Part shown: positions 18,000 to 26,236 of the stretch, one piece after another
Position numbering within the stretch: position 1 is the stretch's first letter
Layout: each line of letters starts with the position of its first letter
Assembly (NCBI RefSeq): GCF_019343475.1
Contig: NZ_CP072453.1
Location: forward strand, 434,001-498,000
Source: Providencia sp. R33
Lineage (GTDB): Bacteria > Pseudomonadota > Gammaproteobacteria > Enterobacterales > Enterobacteriaceae
DNA: 64,000 nt
Reading direction: 5' to 3'
Position numbers and translations under genes: made by a program
The notes under the pieces: generated by a model
Databases searched by the model: none
Seen by the model: the letters and a program-made list of their open reading frames with translations, nothing else
Told to the model about the DNA's origin: nothing

Positions 18000-20036
18000 A
18001 TGAACACACGACAATTTAGATTTGCACCTGCGGCGATATTGGTTATCAGCGCGATTTGTTCCACCTCAGTGATGGCAAAAAATGATATTAACCAAAGCCC
18101 AATCTCTGAAAGCTCAGTCATGATCGTGACTGCCCCTGTTGATTCCCCATTAACGATTACGACGTCGCCAAAAACACCGAGGCAGCCTGTTCCTGCCAGT
18201 GATGGTTCTGATTACCTCAAAACTATCCCCGGTTTTTCCCAAATTCGTAATGGTGGAACCAATGGCGACCCGGTATTTCGTGGTATGTTTGGTTCACGTT
18301 TGCGTATTTTAACCAATGACAGCGAAATGCTAGGCGCATGCCCATCACGGATGGATGCACCTACATCCTATATATCCCCTGAGAACTTTGACGTTCTCAA
18401 TATGATTAAAGGCCCACAAACGGTGCTTTGGGGGCCAGGTAACTCAGCAGGAACAATTCGTTTTGAACGTGAAAAACCGTTATTCACGGAAGGTGGAATT
18501 AAAGGGAATGCAAGCGCGCTAACGGCGTCAAATAACCGTTGGGATGCAAATGCGGATGTTAGCTTGGGCAATGAAACAGGTTACTTACGTGTTATTGGTA
18601 ATAAATCACGTTCTGATGACTATAAAGACGGTAATGGCGATAAAGTCCCGTCGAAATGGGATAAATGGAATGCGGACATTGCACTGGGTTGGACGCCTGA
18701 TGAGTACACGTTATTAGAGCTTACAGCAGGTAAAGGCGATGGAGAGGCCCGCTATGCGGGGCGTGGTATGGATGGTTCCCAATTTAAACGCGAAAGTTAT
18801 GGGTTGCGTTTTGAAAAGAGCAACATCGGTGATGTTCTCGATAAAATAGAAGCCAATGCTTATTACAACTATGCTGACCATATTATGGATAACTATTCTC
18901 TGCGCTCACCATCAGGTGGCGGAATGGGAGGCCATATGGGGATGGGGCATGGCGGCCACGGTATGATGAATATGCCAATGAAAATGCGTGTCGACCGTGA
19001 AACTATGGGCGGTCGCGTGATGGGAACATGGTTGTGGACGGACTATGAGCTGCGAGCGGGGGCGGATATGCAAACCAACAAGCACCGTAGTAAGAATACG
19101 ACTGGCTGGATGAAAGATGCGCAGTTCCAAGATTACGGCGTATTTAGTGAATTAACATGGCAAGCCACGGCACAAGGAAAAGTTGTTAGCGGAGCACGTT
19201 TGGATCGTGTCCTTGTTGAAAATAACAAGGAAGTCGGCTCTTCAGGGCGTAACACCATCATGCCAGCAGGTTTTGCTCGCTATGAGCATTCCCTCGAAAA
19301 TACCCCAGTAATGTTGTATGCAGGTGTCGGCTATACCGAGCGTTTTCCTGATTATTGGGAATTATTTTCGCCCAAAATGGGGCCAGATGGCACAAGTAAT
19401 GTTTTTGATAATCTAAAAACAGAAAAAACCACCCAGTTGGATATTGGCGCTAAATATAGCCATGAAAATACTAATGCGTGGGTTTCCGCGTATGTGGGCC
19501 GCGTTGATGATTTCATTCTTTTCCGCTATAGCGCCAGTAATCCGCGGATGAGCCAAGTTGAAAATGTGAATGCGATGATCATGGGCGGAGAGCTCGGTGT
19601 GGCACAAAAACTGAGTGAGGAGTGGAAAGCCGATGCCAGCCTTGCTTATGCGTGGGGAGAAAACAGAACAGACGGTAAAGCGCTTCCACAAATGCCACCA
19701 CTTGAAAGCCGTTTTGGTTTGTCATGGGAAAAAGGGGATTGGACAACGACAGGGTTAGCTCGTGTTGTCAGTCGCCAAAGTCGTGTCGCCATTAACGACG
19801 GCAATGTAGTGGGGAAAGATTTTAGCAAAAGCGCAGGTTTTACCATTTTCTCACTTAATACAGCATACAAAGTGAATGAAAATATGAAGTTAAGTGCTGG
19901 GGTCGATAATCTATTTGATAAAACGTACAGTGAGCATTTGAATTTAGCGGGTAATAGCGGGTTTGGTTATTCATCTAACGTACCGGTGAATGAACCGGGC
20001 AGAACGTTCTGGGCTAAACTGAACGTAACGTTTTAA
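18000..20036 (+). CDS. oprC: TonB-dependent copper receptor, OprC/NosA type
   Basis: 678-aa outer-membrane beta-barrel receptor for copper. The signal peptide is residues 1-26 (VMA cleavage). A plug domain carries TIPGFSQIRNGGTNGDPVFRGM. C114 and M118 in GACPSRMD correspond to the CxxxM copper-binding motif known in P. aeruginosa OprC. A glycine-, methionine- and histidine-rich extracellular loop occupies about residues 302-325 (GGHMGMGHGGHGMMNMPMKM). The C-terminus ends in Phe (LNVTF), as expected for BamA recognition. AGG lies 6-7 nt before the ATG. Confidence 0.93.
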   Translation: MNTRQFRFAPAAILVISAICSTSVMAKNDINQSPISESSVMIVTAPVDSPLTITTSPKTPRQPVPASDGSDYLKTIPGFSQIRNGGTNGDPVFRGMFGSRLRILTNDSEMLGACPSRMDAPTSYISPENFDVLNMIKGPQTVLWGPGNSAGTIRFEREKPLFTEGGIKGNASALTASNNRWDANADVSLGNETGYLRVIGNKSRSDDYKDGNGDKVPSKWDKWNADIALGWTPDEYTLLELTAGKGDGEARYAGRGMDGSQFKRESYGLRFEKSNIGDVLDKIEANAYYNYADHIMDNYSLRSPSGGGMGGHMGMGHGGHGMMNMPMKMRVDRETMGGRVMGTWLWTDYELRAGADMQTNKHRSKNTTGWMKDAQFQDYGVFSELTWQATAQGKVVSGARLDRVLVENNKEVGSSGRNTIMPAGFARYEHSLENTPVMLYAGVGYTERFPDYWELFSPKMGPDGTSNVFDNLKTEKTTQLDIGAKYSHENTNAWVSAYVGRVDDFILFRYSASNPRMSQVENVNAMIMGGELGVAQKLSEEWKADASLAYAWGENRTDGKALPQMPPLESRFGLSWEKGDWTTTGLARVVSRQSRVAINDGNVVGKDFSKSAGFTIFSLNTAYKVNENMKLSAGVDNLFDKTYSEHLNLAGNSGFGYSSNVPVNEPGRTFWAKLNVTF

Positions 20037-20048
20037 TTTCTAGCCTAC

Positions 20049-20080
20049 AAATAACCCGCTATTTATTAGCGGGTTATTAA
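20049..20080. terminator. Bidirectional terminator between oprC and the Rob-type gene
   Basis: AATAACCCGCT/AGCGGGTTATT stem (20050-20060 with 20068-20078), 7-nt loop, A/T runs on both sides. It serves two convergent genes. Confidence 0.85.
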
Positions 20081-20087
20081 GAATATT

Positions 20088-20972
20088 TTAAATTATAACG
20101 GGTATATAGTAATTGAGTTCTTGAATGTAGCTATATGGGTTATTGATAAAGTCATCATAAGTGGGTTTAGACTTCAGGACATAGAGCTCAACATCTGAGC
20201 CATCCCCTCGAACAATATCCATTTCAGCCAAAACCTTACCATAAGCAGTATAAATAATATCGTTGTAATCAGTGCCTTGAAGGCTGCCACTAAATTTGAT
20301 TTCTAAATAATCTCCAGCGGGGACTTGTAGGCTTTTTGCTTGTGCAGGAACGATATCAACATCTTTTTCATCTAAAGCCGTGGTATATAAAAAACGACCT
20401 TCTTCGCTAGCATTCGGGTCAACGCCATGAATAGCATATAAATGTTGGGTAACATATTGGTTTTTATCAAGAAATGACTGCCAGTAATGGCGTCTAAGTT
20501 CTTCTGTTTTGAGGTTCCATTCATTGATGTCTTGGGTGTAACGGTGTTGAACGCCCAATAAATTGGTAGCAGGCAATTGGGTTAATTTAACCTGTACTTG
20601 TAATTCTTTACTGTCCCGAAGCGGGAGGCAAAAGCCATCCACTTTCCAACCTTCACGTTTGCGATATTCTGATGGGGTAAGATTAAATTGCTTTTTAAAG
20701 GCTCGACAAAATGTTTGTTGAGAATCAAAGCGATAACGAAGAGAGATATCCATGATGCTGTCATTAGTTAAGCGTAGTGCTACTGCTGAACAGGATAAGC
20801 GCCTTGCACGAATATAAGAACCCAACGCTAATCCTGTTTGGTTTTTAAACAGACGTTGAAAGTGCCATTTCGTGTAGCCTGACCTATCAGCCACCGTATC
20901 AAGGGATAGGCGAGATTCCAAATTTTGTTCAATCCAAAGAATGATTTCTCTGATAACGCTTTCTTGTAGCAT
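20088..20972 (-). CDS. rob: Rob-type AraC-family transcriptional regulator
   Basis: 294-aa regulator. Residues 1-107 are an AraC/XylS DNA-binding domain with two helix-turn-helix units (SLDTVADRSGYTKWHFQRLFK and the conserved DISLRYRFDSQQTFCRAFKKQF). Residues about 125-290 form a GyrI-like effector domain, the layout of E. coli Rob (289 aa). Rob controls efflux, solvent and stress genes by binding marboxes. It lacks the conserved proline-rich linker detail of Rob, so a paralogue such as a RobA-like regulator is possible. Transcribed toward oprC, with a shared terminator. Confidence 0.82.
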   Translation of the reverse strand: MLQESVIREIILWIEQNLESRLSLDTVADRSGYTKWHFQRLFKNQTGLALGSYIRARRLSCSAVALRLTNDSIMDISLRYRFDSQQTFCRAFKKQFNLTPSEYRKREGWKVDGFCLPLRDSKELQVQVKLTQLPATNLLGVQHRYTQDINEWNLKTEELRRHYWQSFLDKNQYVTQHLYAIHGVDPNASEEGRFLYTTALDEKDVDIVPAQAKSLQVPAGDYLEIKFSGSLQGTDYNDIIYTAYGKVLAEMDIVRGDGSDVELYVLKSKPTYDDFINNPYSYIQELNYYIPVII

Positions 20973-21886
20973 GATAATCCTTTCAATTCGTTTTTACGTA
21001 ATACCAACAGAATGCAAAACTATCAATAGCATGGGGCGATGTTATGCGAGTGCTCATAAGTGCTCTAAATAGGATAACACGCTTACTGACAATTTAATTA
21101 AAAAGATGTGAAGTTAAGTAAGTTTTACAGTAAATGCCTTAAGATAAACATAATGATATACACCTAGTCAGTGTTATTTTTTGCTCAAAAAAATACAGGC
21201 GAAAAATAATTTTTTATTATTGATAGAGGGAGAGGTAAAATAATGTAGTTTAAATATTATCAAATAAAGAATGTCTTTAATTGATAACTAATTGGTTTCT
21301 GTTGTTAAATGGCATTTAATGATGAAAGAGAAATTCATTACTATTTTGAATAAAATGTCTACTTTTTATTTAGTTAAAAGATTTAGACGTTTATTTATAG
21401 ATTTCGAATCTGTAATTTATAATAATAAATTGAAAGTTAAGAAAAAGGTAGTTAGCTTTCAATAGTTATAGGTTGTGGAAACTAGTTGATACAATTGACA
21501 ACAAATCGTCACGCTATTATGAGGATAATAACAATAAATAGCATGTATCTGTTTTATAATATGGATAAAATAAGCTAAAGTATTAGCGTGATAAAAATAT
21601 TTTTAATGGATTGTCTTTATTGGATTATTCTTAAAATGAAAAGTAATCTAACGAATTCTTAATGTTATTTGTGATTTTGATCAATATTTTAATGTAATCA
21701 TGAAACAAAACAAATTGTTTATTTTCAATGTGTTATTTTATTTTTTTTCTTTCTTTACCATTTTATAGTCGTTTTTTGATGTGTTTAACTGGTATTTTAT
21801 TATCATAAGTCAATTCATACGGTTAAAGGGAGTGATAATTTACGCTTCCATTAATTGTACTGGTTTTATATCTATTAGGGGGAGTT
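20973..21886. other. Long AT-rich intergenic region
   Basis: About 910 bp without a convincing gene. It contains many short ORFs without ribosome binding sites and a TGTGA-TTTTGA-TCAAT segment near 21670-21685 that is half CRP-like, half FNR-like. The composition is among the most AT-rich of the window. Confidence 0.5.
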
Positions 21887-22141
21887 ATGAGTAAAGATAA
21901 TATCGCTAAGATGTTAGGCATAAAAATTCGCATGCAACGCGAGAGTCATAATATGACAATTAAGCAAACTGCAACATTAATTGGTGTTTCTGAAGATGAA
22001 ATGAATCGCTTTGAAACGGGTGATAGTTGTATTGATGTTGATTCATTATTTCAGTTTGCATATTTATTTAATTTAGAACCAACGACTTTTTTATATGGTG
22101 TCGTTAACACGAATAGTGGTGCGCGAAGTACATTGCATTAG
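21887..22141 (+). CDS. Small XRE/Cro-type HTH regulator (MrpJ-like size and fold)
   Basis: 84-aa protein with a helix-turn-helix at about residues 10-65 (IKIRMQRESHNMTIKQTATLIGVSEDEMNRFE). It resembles the MrpJ group of fimbria/motility regulators common in Proteus and Providencia, although no fimbrial genes are nearby. A strong GGGGGAG lies 4-6 nt before the ATG. The neighbouring gene on the other strand is convergent. Confidence 0.75.
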   Translation: MSKDNIAKMLGIKIRMQRESHNMTIKQTATLIGVSEDEMNRFETGDSCIDVDSLFQFAYLFNLEPTTFLYGVVNTNSGARSTLH

Positions 22142-22228
22142 TTAATTATCTTATAAATCGCTATTAGATAGATAATTAATTAGGTTTACTTGTAACTTAA
22201 GTTGTTAGGCTTGAAAAATGGACTTACA

Positions 22229-23224
22229 CTAAATAAAACCATTACTAGTTAACTGGTTTATTATTTCGTCAGTAAGTTTGTTTACTTGTAACCAATGATT
22301 TGTTTGAAACAATTTTTCTTCATTACGTAGTTTTAGAATAAATTGGTCAAGTTGTTTAACGATGGAGTTTTCCTCGTTAATATTTTGATTTTCTTGATTA
22401 ATGGTGAGCATACTTTCAACTTCATAACGGTAATTACACTGTTTAAGCGAAATTTTATCAGTAATATTTCCAGTATTAAAAAATAGCTCAAATGAAATAA
22501 GCAACCCGCCTTTCTGGCGAAGGTTAATGATGAGAACATCACCATTTTCCATTTTTGCAAACGGGTGTGAGTATTGAACAGAAGCCTCGCTTAGGACGAA
22601 GTCAGGTAATAACGATAAAAGTAATTCAACTTTTTGTGTTAATGTGCTGCGTAATGTATTGAAAGGAAGCCTATTTTCAGGCTCGATCATTCGATGGGAA
22701 GACAGTCGCAATAACCCCGTTTCGGATTTATTTTTGACTGCTAAAGATGTTTTGAGTTGAGTAAATGTCTCTTCAAAAGAAACTACAGGGTTGTAATTAA
22801 TACTGACACCATTGCGCTTTGCTCGTTTAAGCAATTTGTTTAGCTCAGGTTCTTCATAGTTGGGGATATTGTTCAGTAAGAGATCTTTTCCTGCATCAAT
22901 AGCGCGTTCTATCGTGAATTTGAGTAATTCATCGCTGCATACTGATGTCATGATGATGGAATTCACCTCATCATTATTCATCAGTTCCTCGATTCTCCGC
23001 TTCTGACACATGTAATAGCTCATTGACGGCAATGGCGGCTCGATATCGCAAACTGCTTTGAGCTCACAATGATGTGCGCTTAATTTGACTGCTTGAATAT
23101 AAGGTAAATTTTGGTTGTGTGTTCCGATTAAACCAACGCCAGTGCGGTCTAGGGACATGACTGAATGTTGCTCTTCAAGTAAACGAAGATGGCCCAGTAA
23201 ATACAAAAAGTGTGTGTTTACCAT
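22229..23224 (-). CDS. Divergent Gfo/Idh/MocA-like protein lacking the EKP motif
   Basis: 331-aa protein. Residues about 27-115 resemble the NAD-binding Rossmann domain of Gfo/Idh/MocA oxidoreductases (VGLIGT, AVCDIE, VNSIIMTSVCSDELLKF). The hallmark catalytic Lys of the EKP tripeptide is replaced by NNIP at the equivalent place (DLLLNNIPNYEE), and the glycine pattern of the dinucleotide loop is weakened. A regulatory or binding-only role is possible; this is inference. AGGGA lies 6 nt before the ATG. A GAAAT-N4-ATTTC palindrome shared with iol promoters sits upstream, linking it to inositol metabolism. Confidence 0.65.
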   Translation of the reverse strand: MVNTHFLYLLGHLRLLEEQHSVMSLDRTGVGLIGTHNQNLPYIQAVKLSAHHCELKAVCDIEPPLPSMSYYMCQKRRIEELMNNDEVNSIIMTSVCSDELLKFTIERAIDAGKDLLLNNIPNYEEPELNKLLKRAKRNGVSINYNPVVSFEETFTQLKTSLAVKNKSETGLLRLSSHRMIEPENRLPFNTLRSTLTQKVELLLSLLPDFVLSEASVQYSHPFAKMENGDVLIINLRQKGGLLISFELFFNTGNITDKISLKQCNYRYEVESMLTINQENQNINEENSIVKQLDQFILKLRNEEKLFQTNHWLQVNKLTDEIINQLTSNGFI

Positions 23225-23282
23225 GTTTTATCCCTATTCACGATTTATATCAGAAATTCACATAATCTCAACATAACAGGGT

Positions 23283-23296
23283 GAAATAATAATTTC
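23283..23296. promoter_or_regulatory. GAAAT-N4-ATTTC palindrome, putative inositol-regulator operator
   Basis: Perfect dyad GAAAT-AATA-ATTTC, 59 bp upstream of the Gfo-like gene's start. The same palindrome recurs at 24650, 28410, 32610 and 32640. Confidence 0.6.
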
Positions 23297-23443
23297 ATTT
23301 GAATGTTTAGTTGGAATTTGTATTTTCTGATGTAACTCACAATTTACAGAAAATAATGTCGAAAAATCACATTTGAGTTGTCGAGTTGAACAAAAAGGCG
23401 TGAGTAGACTAAGAAGGGTTGATACACAGTAGGTAAATAGAAA

Positions 23444-23475
23444 GCTCTTAACCCATGGAGGTGTGAGTTAAGAGC
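23444..23475 (-). terminator. Terminator-like hairpin after the RpiR-type gene
   Basis: GCTCTTAAC/GTTAAGAGC, 9-bp perfect stem, 10 bp past the stop codon on the minus strand, followed by TTTCTATTT. Confidence 0.7.
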
Positions 23476-23484
23476 CATTATTAG

Positions 23485-24321
23485 TTAAATGAGCTTGCTG
23501 CCTTGGCGGTAGGCTAAGGCAACAGTGAGTGACTGTGCTAAACATAACGTGGCTGACTGTGAACGAAACGCATCAACTTGGGCTTCTTTAATCACAAAAC
23601 AGACATCACTAAAGCTAGCTAACGGGCTGATTTGACTATCAGTGATAACAATTTGCTTTGCCCCAGTTTGGGCTGCTTTTTCGCTTACCATCACGGTTTC
23701 AGAGGCATAAGGTGTGAAACTGATCGATATAACGACATCGTTTTCACTAATTCGGCTGATCTGCTCCTTAAACATCCCACCTAGTCCATCAATTAATACT
23801 GGGCGGCACTCTAAATGACTAAGTGCATAACTTAAGTAAGTGGCCACACTAAAGGAACGGCGCAAGCCAATAATATAGACGTTTTGTGCACCTGCTAATA
23901 ATGAAACCGCTTTTTCCATATCTTCAGCAGGTGTTCTCGCGGCCATTTGCTGCAATGCTTGCGCGTTTGAATGCGCAAACTCTTTTAAAATTTGTGCTGG
24001 GTCATCACTTAATTCCTGATCGCTATCCATCTCACGAAAGAGCCTTGCTCTATCTGTATAGCTTGCAGTTTCCTCAACCAAGTTCATGCGAAACAGTTGT
24101 TTCATTTCATTGAAGCCACTGAAATCGAATGCATTGGCGAAGCGGATCAAGGTTGATGGAGGCACATTGGCCTCTTTAGCGATAACCGCAACCGTATCAA
24201 AGGCGACACTATTGGTATTATCGAGTACGTATCTTGCGACTTGTTGTAGACGTTTACTTAACTCATCGTACCGAGCACGAACTTGCTCTTGAAACTCATT
24301 TAAATTTGCTGCACTTGACAT
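23485..24321 (-). CDS. iolR: RpiR-family transcriptional regulator (IolR-type)
   Basis: 278-aa regulator with an N-terminal HTH_6 domain (about residues 1-80; LSKRLQQVARYVLDN, VPPSTLIRFANAFDFSGFNEMK) and a C-terminal SIS sugar-phosphate-binding domain (about 115-270; YIIGLRRSFSVATYLSYAL, VISISFTPYASETV). The start is the ATG at 24319-24321 because GGAGG lies just upstream; a longer frame to 24387 lacks this. Divergent from iolA; by analogy with Salmonella and rhizobial IolR it should repress iol genes and respond to an inositol intermediate. Proposed binding sites are the GAAAT-N4-ATTTC palindromes. Confidence 0.85.
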   Translation of the reverse strand: MSSAANLNEFQEQVRARYDELSKRLQQVARYVLDNTNSVAFDTVAVIAKEANVPPSTLIRFANAFDFSGFNEMKQLFRMNLVEETASYTDRARLFREMDSDQELSDDPAQILKEFAHSNAQALQQMAARTPAEDMEKAVSLLAGAQNVYIIGLRRSFSVATYLSYALSHLECRPVLIDGLGGMFKEQISRISENDVVISISFTPYASETVMVSEKAAQTGAKQIVITDSQISPLASFSDVCFVIKEAQVDAFRSQSATLCLAQSLTVALAYRQGSKLI

Positions 24322-24712
24322 ATAACCTCCATGATTTGGCTCTAATTGTAGTTGTTTTACGCCGTTAGTCGAATCTTTTTGAAACAATCAGTTCATACGA
24401 TCCTGTCTTTCTCATCGTTTATTGTAATTGATGGGGATTTCACTCAACAAATTGAATGGGTTATCTCATGCATTCAATTTGTTGAATACACGAGGACAGC
24501 CGCATTTAACCCAATAAGTTTGATTGTTCTTGGGGAATTAATGATTAAAGCGGTTTTTGAAACGAACGTCTTTAAAGTGGATAAAAAATTTCATAAAAAC
24601 TTTGACTGGATCACATATATTGAATGTTATTTCAAATTTAATTGAAAATGAAATGAATATTTCATATACATTAAATAACACAAGGTAACTCTATCAGCTA
24701 AAGAGAGGCAGC
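24322..24712. promoter_or_regulatory. Divergent iolR-iolA control region
   Basis: 390 bp between divergent regulator and catabolic genes. It contains a perfect GAAAT-GAAT-ATTTC palindrome at 24650-24663 and, just upstream, TTTCAA-N6-TTGAAA (24631-24648). A block of about 60 bp beginning GATCACATA (24609) is closely similar to the block beginning 32599 upstream of the second dehydrogenase. Confidence 0.6.
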
Positions 24713-26224
24713 ATGGAACAAATTCATAATTTCATTGGTGGTGAAATCGTATCCAGTCAAAGTGGGCGATTTGCGCCAGTATTTAACCCTGCAACAGGGG
24801 AGCAAATTGCACAAGTGGGACTTAGCAGCGCCGATGAAACGAAAAAAGCCATAGAAGTTGCGCACAAAGCATTCCCAAAATGGGCAAAGTTATCACCGTT
24901 AAAACGTTCACGCATCCTGTTTAAATTTAAAGCATTGCTTGAAGACAATATGGATGATTTAGCGCGTTTAATTTCAAAAGAACACGGTAAAGTTTTTTCT
25001 GATGCAGTGGGTGAATTGACTCGTGGCTTGGAAGTCGTTGAGTTTGCTTGCGGTATTCCGCACCTACAAAAAGGCGAACACTCAGCCAATGTGGCAACGG
25101 GCGTAGACAGCCATTCATTAATGCAACCTTTAGGGGTGTGTGCAGGGATTACGCCGTTTAACTTCCCTGCAATGGTACCAATGTGGATGTTCCCTGTGGC
25201 GATTGCAACGGGGAATACTTTTGTTTTAAAACCGTCTGAAAAAGATCCTTCTTTAGCATTGGCATTGGCAAAACTGCTTAAAGAAGCGGGTTTACCTGAT
25301 GGCGTTTTTAATGTTGTTCAAGGTGATAAAGAGTCTGTTGATGTCTTATTAACCGCACCTGAAGTCCAAGCGGTCAGTTTTGTCGGTTCAACACCAATTG
25401 CAGAGTATATTTATGCCACAGCATCTGCCCATGGCAAGCGTTGCCAAGCGTTAGGCGGTGCGAAAAACCATTGTATCTTAATGCCTGATGCCGACATGGG
25501 GCAGGCTGCAAATGCCATTATGGGGGCAGGTTTTGGTGCCGCGGGCGAACGCTGTATGGCTCTATCAGTGGTGTTAGCCGTCGGTGATGAAACCGCAGAT
25601 GCGTTGATTGCTAACCTGAAAGAGCAAATCGCTAAAATGACGGTTGGTCCAGGTATCACTGAAGGTAAAGAAAATGATATGGGGCCAGTTATCTCCGCGC
25701 AGCATAAAGCCAAAATTTGTGACTATATTACTAGCGGTGAAAAGCAAGGTGCGACTCTGCTTGTTGATGGTCGTGATTTTAAAGTAGCAGGTTTTGAAAA
25801 TGGCTATTTTGTTGGGCCAACATTATTTGATAATGTCACGCCTGAAATGGACATTTATAAAGAAGAAATTTTTGGACCGGTGCTTGCTATAGTCCGTGTT
25901 CCAGATTTTGAAACTGGTTTGAAACTGATTAACCAACACGAATACGGTAATGGAACCGCGATATTTACCCGTGATGGTGAAACAGCGCGTGAATTCCAAG
26001 AGAATGTTCAAGCGGGAATGGTAGGTATTAATATCCCAATTCCTGTTCCGATGGCATTCCACAGCTTTGGTGGATGGAAACGTTCTATTTTTGGACCATT
26101 AAATGTGCATGGAAATGATGGTGTTCGCTTCTATACTCGCATGAAAACCGTGACAAGCCGTTGGCCCGCGAGTGTACGCTTAGAGCATCACGAAAGTAGT
26201 TTCACAATGCCAACCATGGAATAA
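24713..26224 (+). CDS. iolA: Malonate-/methylmalonate-semialdehyde dehydrogenase IolA
   Basis: CoA-acylating aldehyde dehydrogenase making acetyl-CoA from malonate semialdehyde at the end of inositol catabolism. 503 aa. ALDH fold with FNFPAMVPMWMFP, NAD-binding LKPSEKDPS, FVGSTP, and the catalytic cysteine in GAAGERCMALSV near residue 281. AGAGG lies upstream of the ATG. Followed after 12 bp by iolD. The family also serves valine degradation, but position in this cluster fixes the role. Confidence 0.95.
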   Translation: MEQIHNFIGGEIVSSQSGRFAPVFNPATGEQIAQVGLSSADETKKAIEVAHKAFPKWAKLSPLKRSRILFKFKALLEDNMDDLARLISKEHGKVFSDAVGELTRGLEVVEFACGIPHLQKGEHSANVATGVDSHSLMQPLGVCAGITPFNFPAMVPMWMFPVAIATGNTFVLKPSEKDPSLALALAKLLKEAGLPDGVFNVVQGDKESVDVLLTAPEVQAVSFVGSTPIAEYIYATASAHGKRCQALGGAKNHCILMPDADMGQAANAIMGAGFGAAGERCMALSVVLAVGDETADALIANLKEQIAKMTVGPGITEGKENDMGPVISAQHKAKICDYITSGEKQGATLLVDGRDFKVAGFENGYFVGPTLFDNVTPEMDIYKEEIFGPVLAIVRVPDFETGLKLINQHEYGNGTAIFTRDGETAREFQENVQAGMVGINIPIPVPMAFHSFGGWKRSIFGPLNVHGNDGVRFYTRMKTVTSRWPASVRLEHHESSFTMPTME

Positions 26225-26236
26225 ATGGAGACCCAT

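Noticed and set aside
21319..21468. Short ORF of about 49 codons in the long intergenic region, starting ATGATG and rich in Lys and Phe
   Set aside because: No ribosome binding site and a composition expected from translating AT-rich DNA.
24352..24645. 97-codon ORF in the iolR-iolA divergent region
   Set aside because: Lacks a ribosome binding site, overlaps the regulator's upstream region and the palindromic control block, and has no recognisable protein features.
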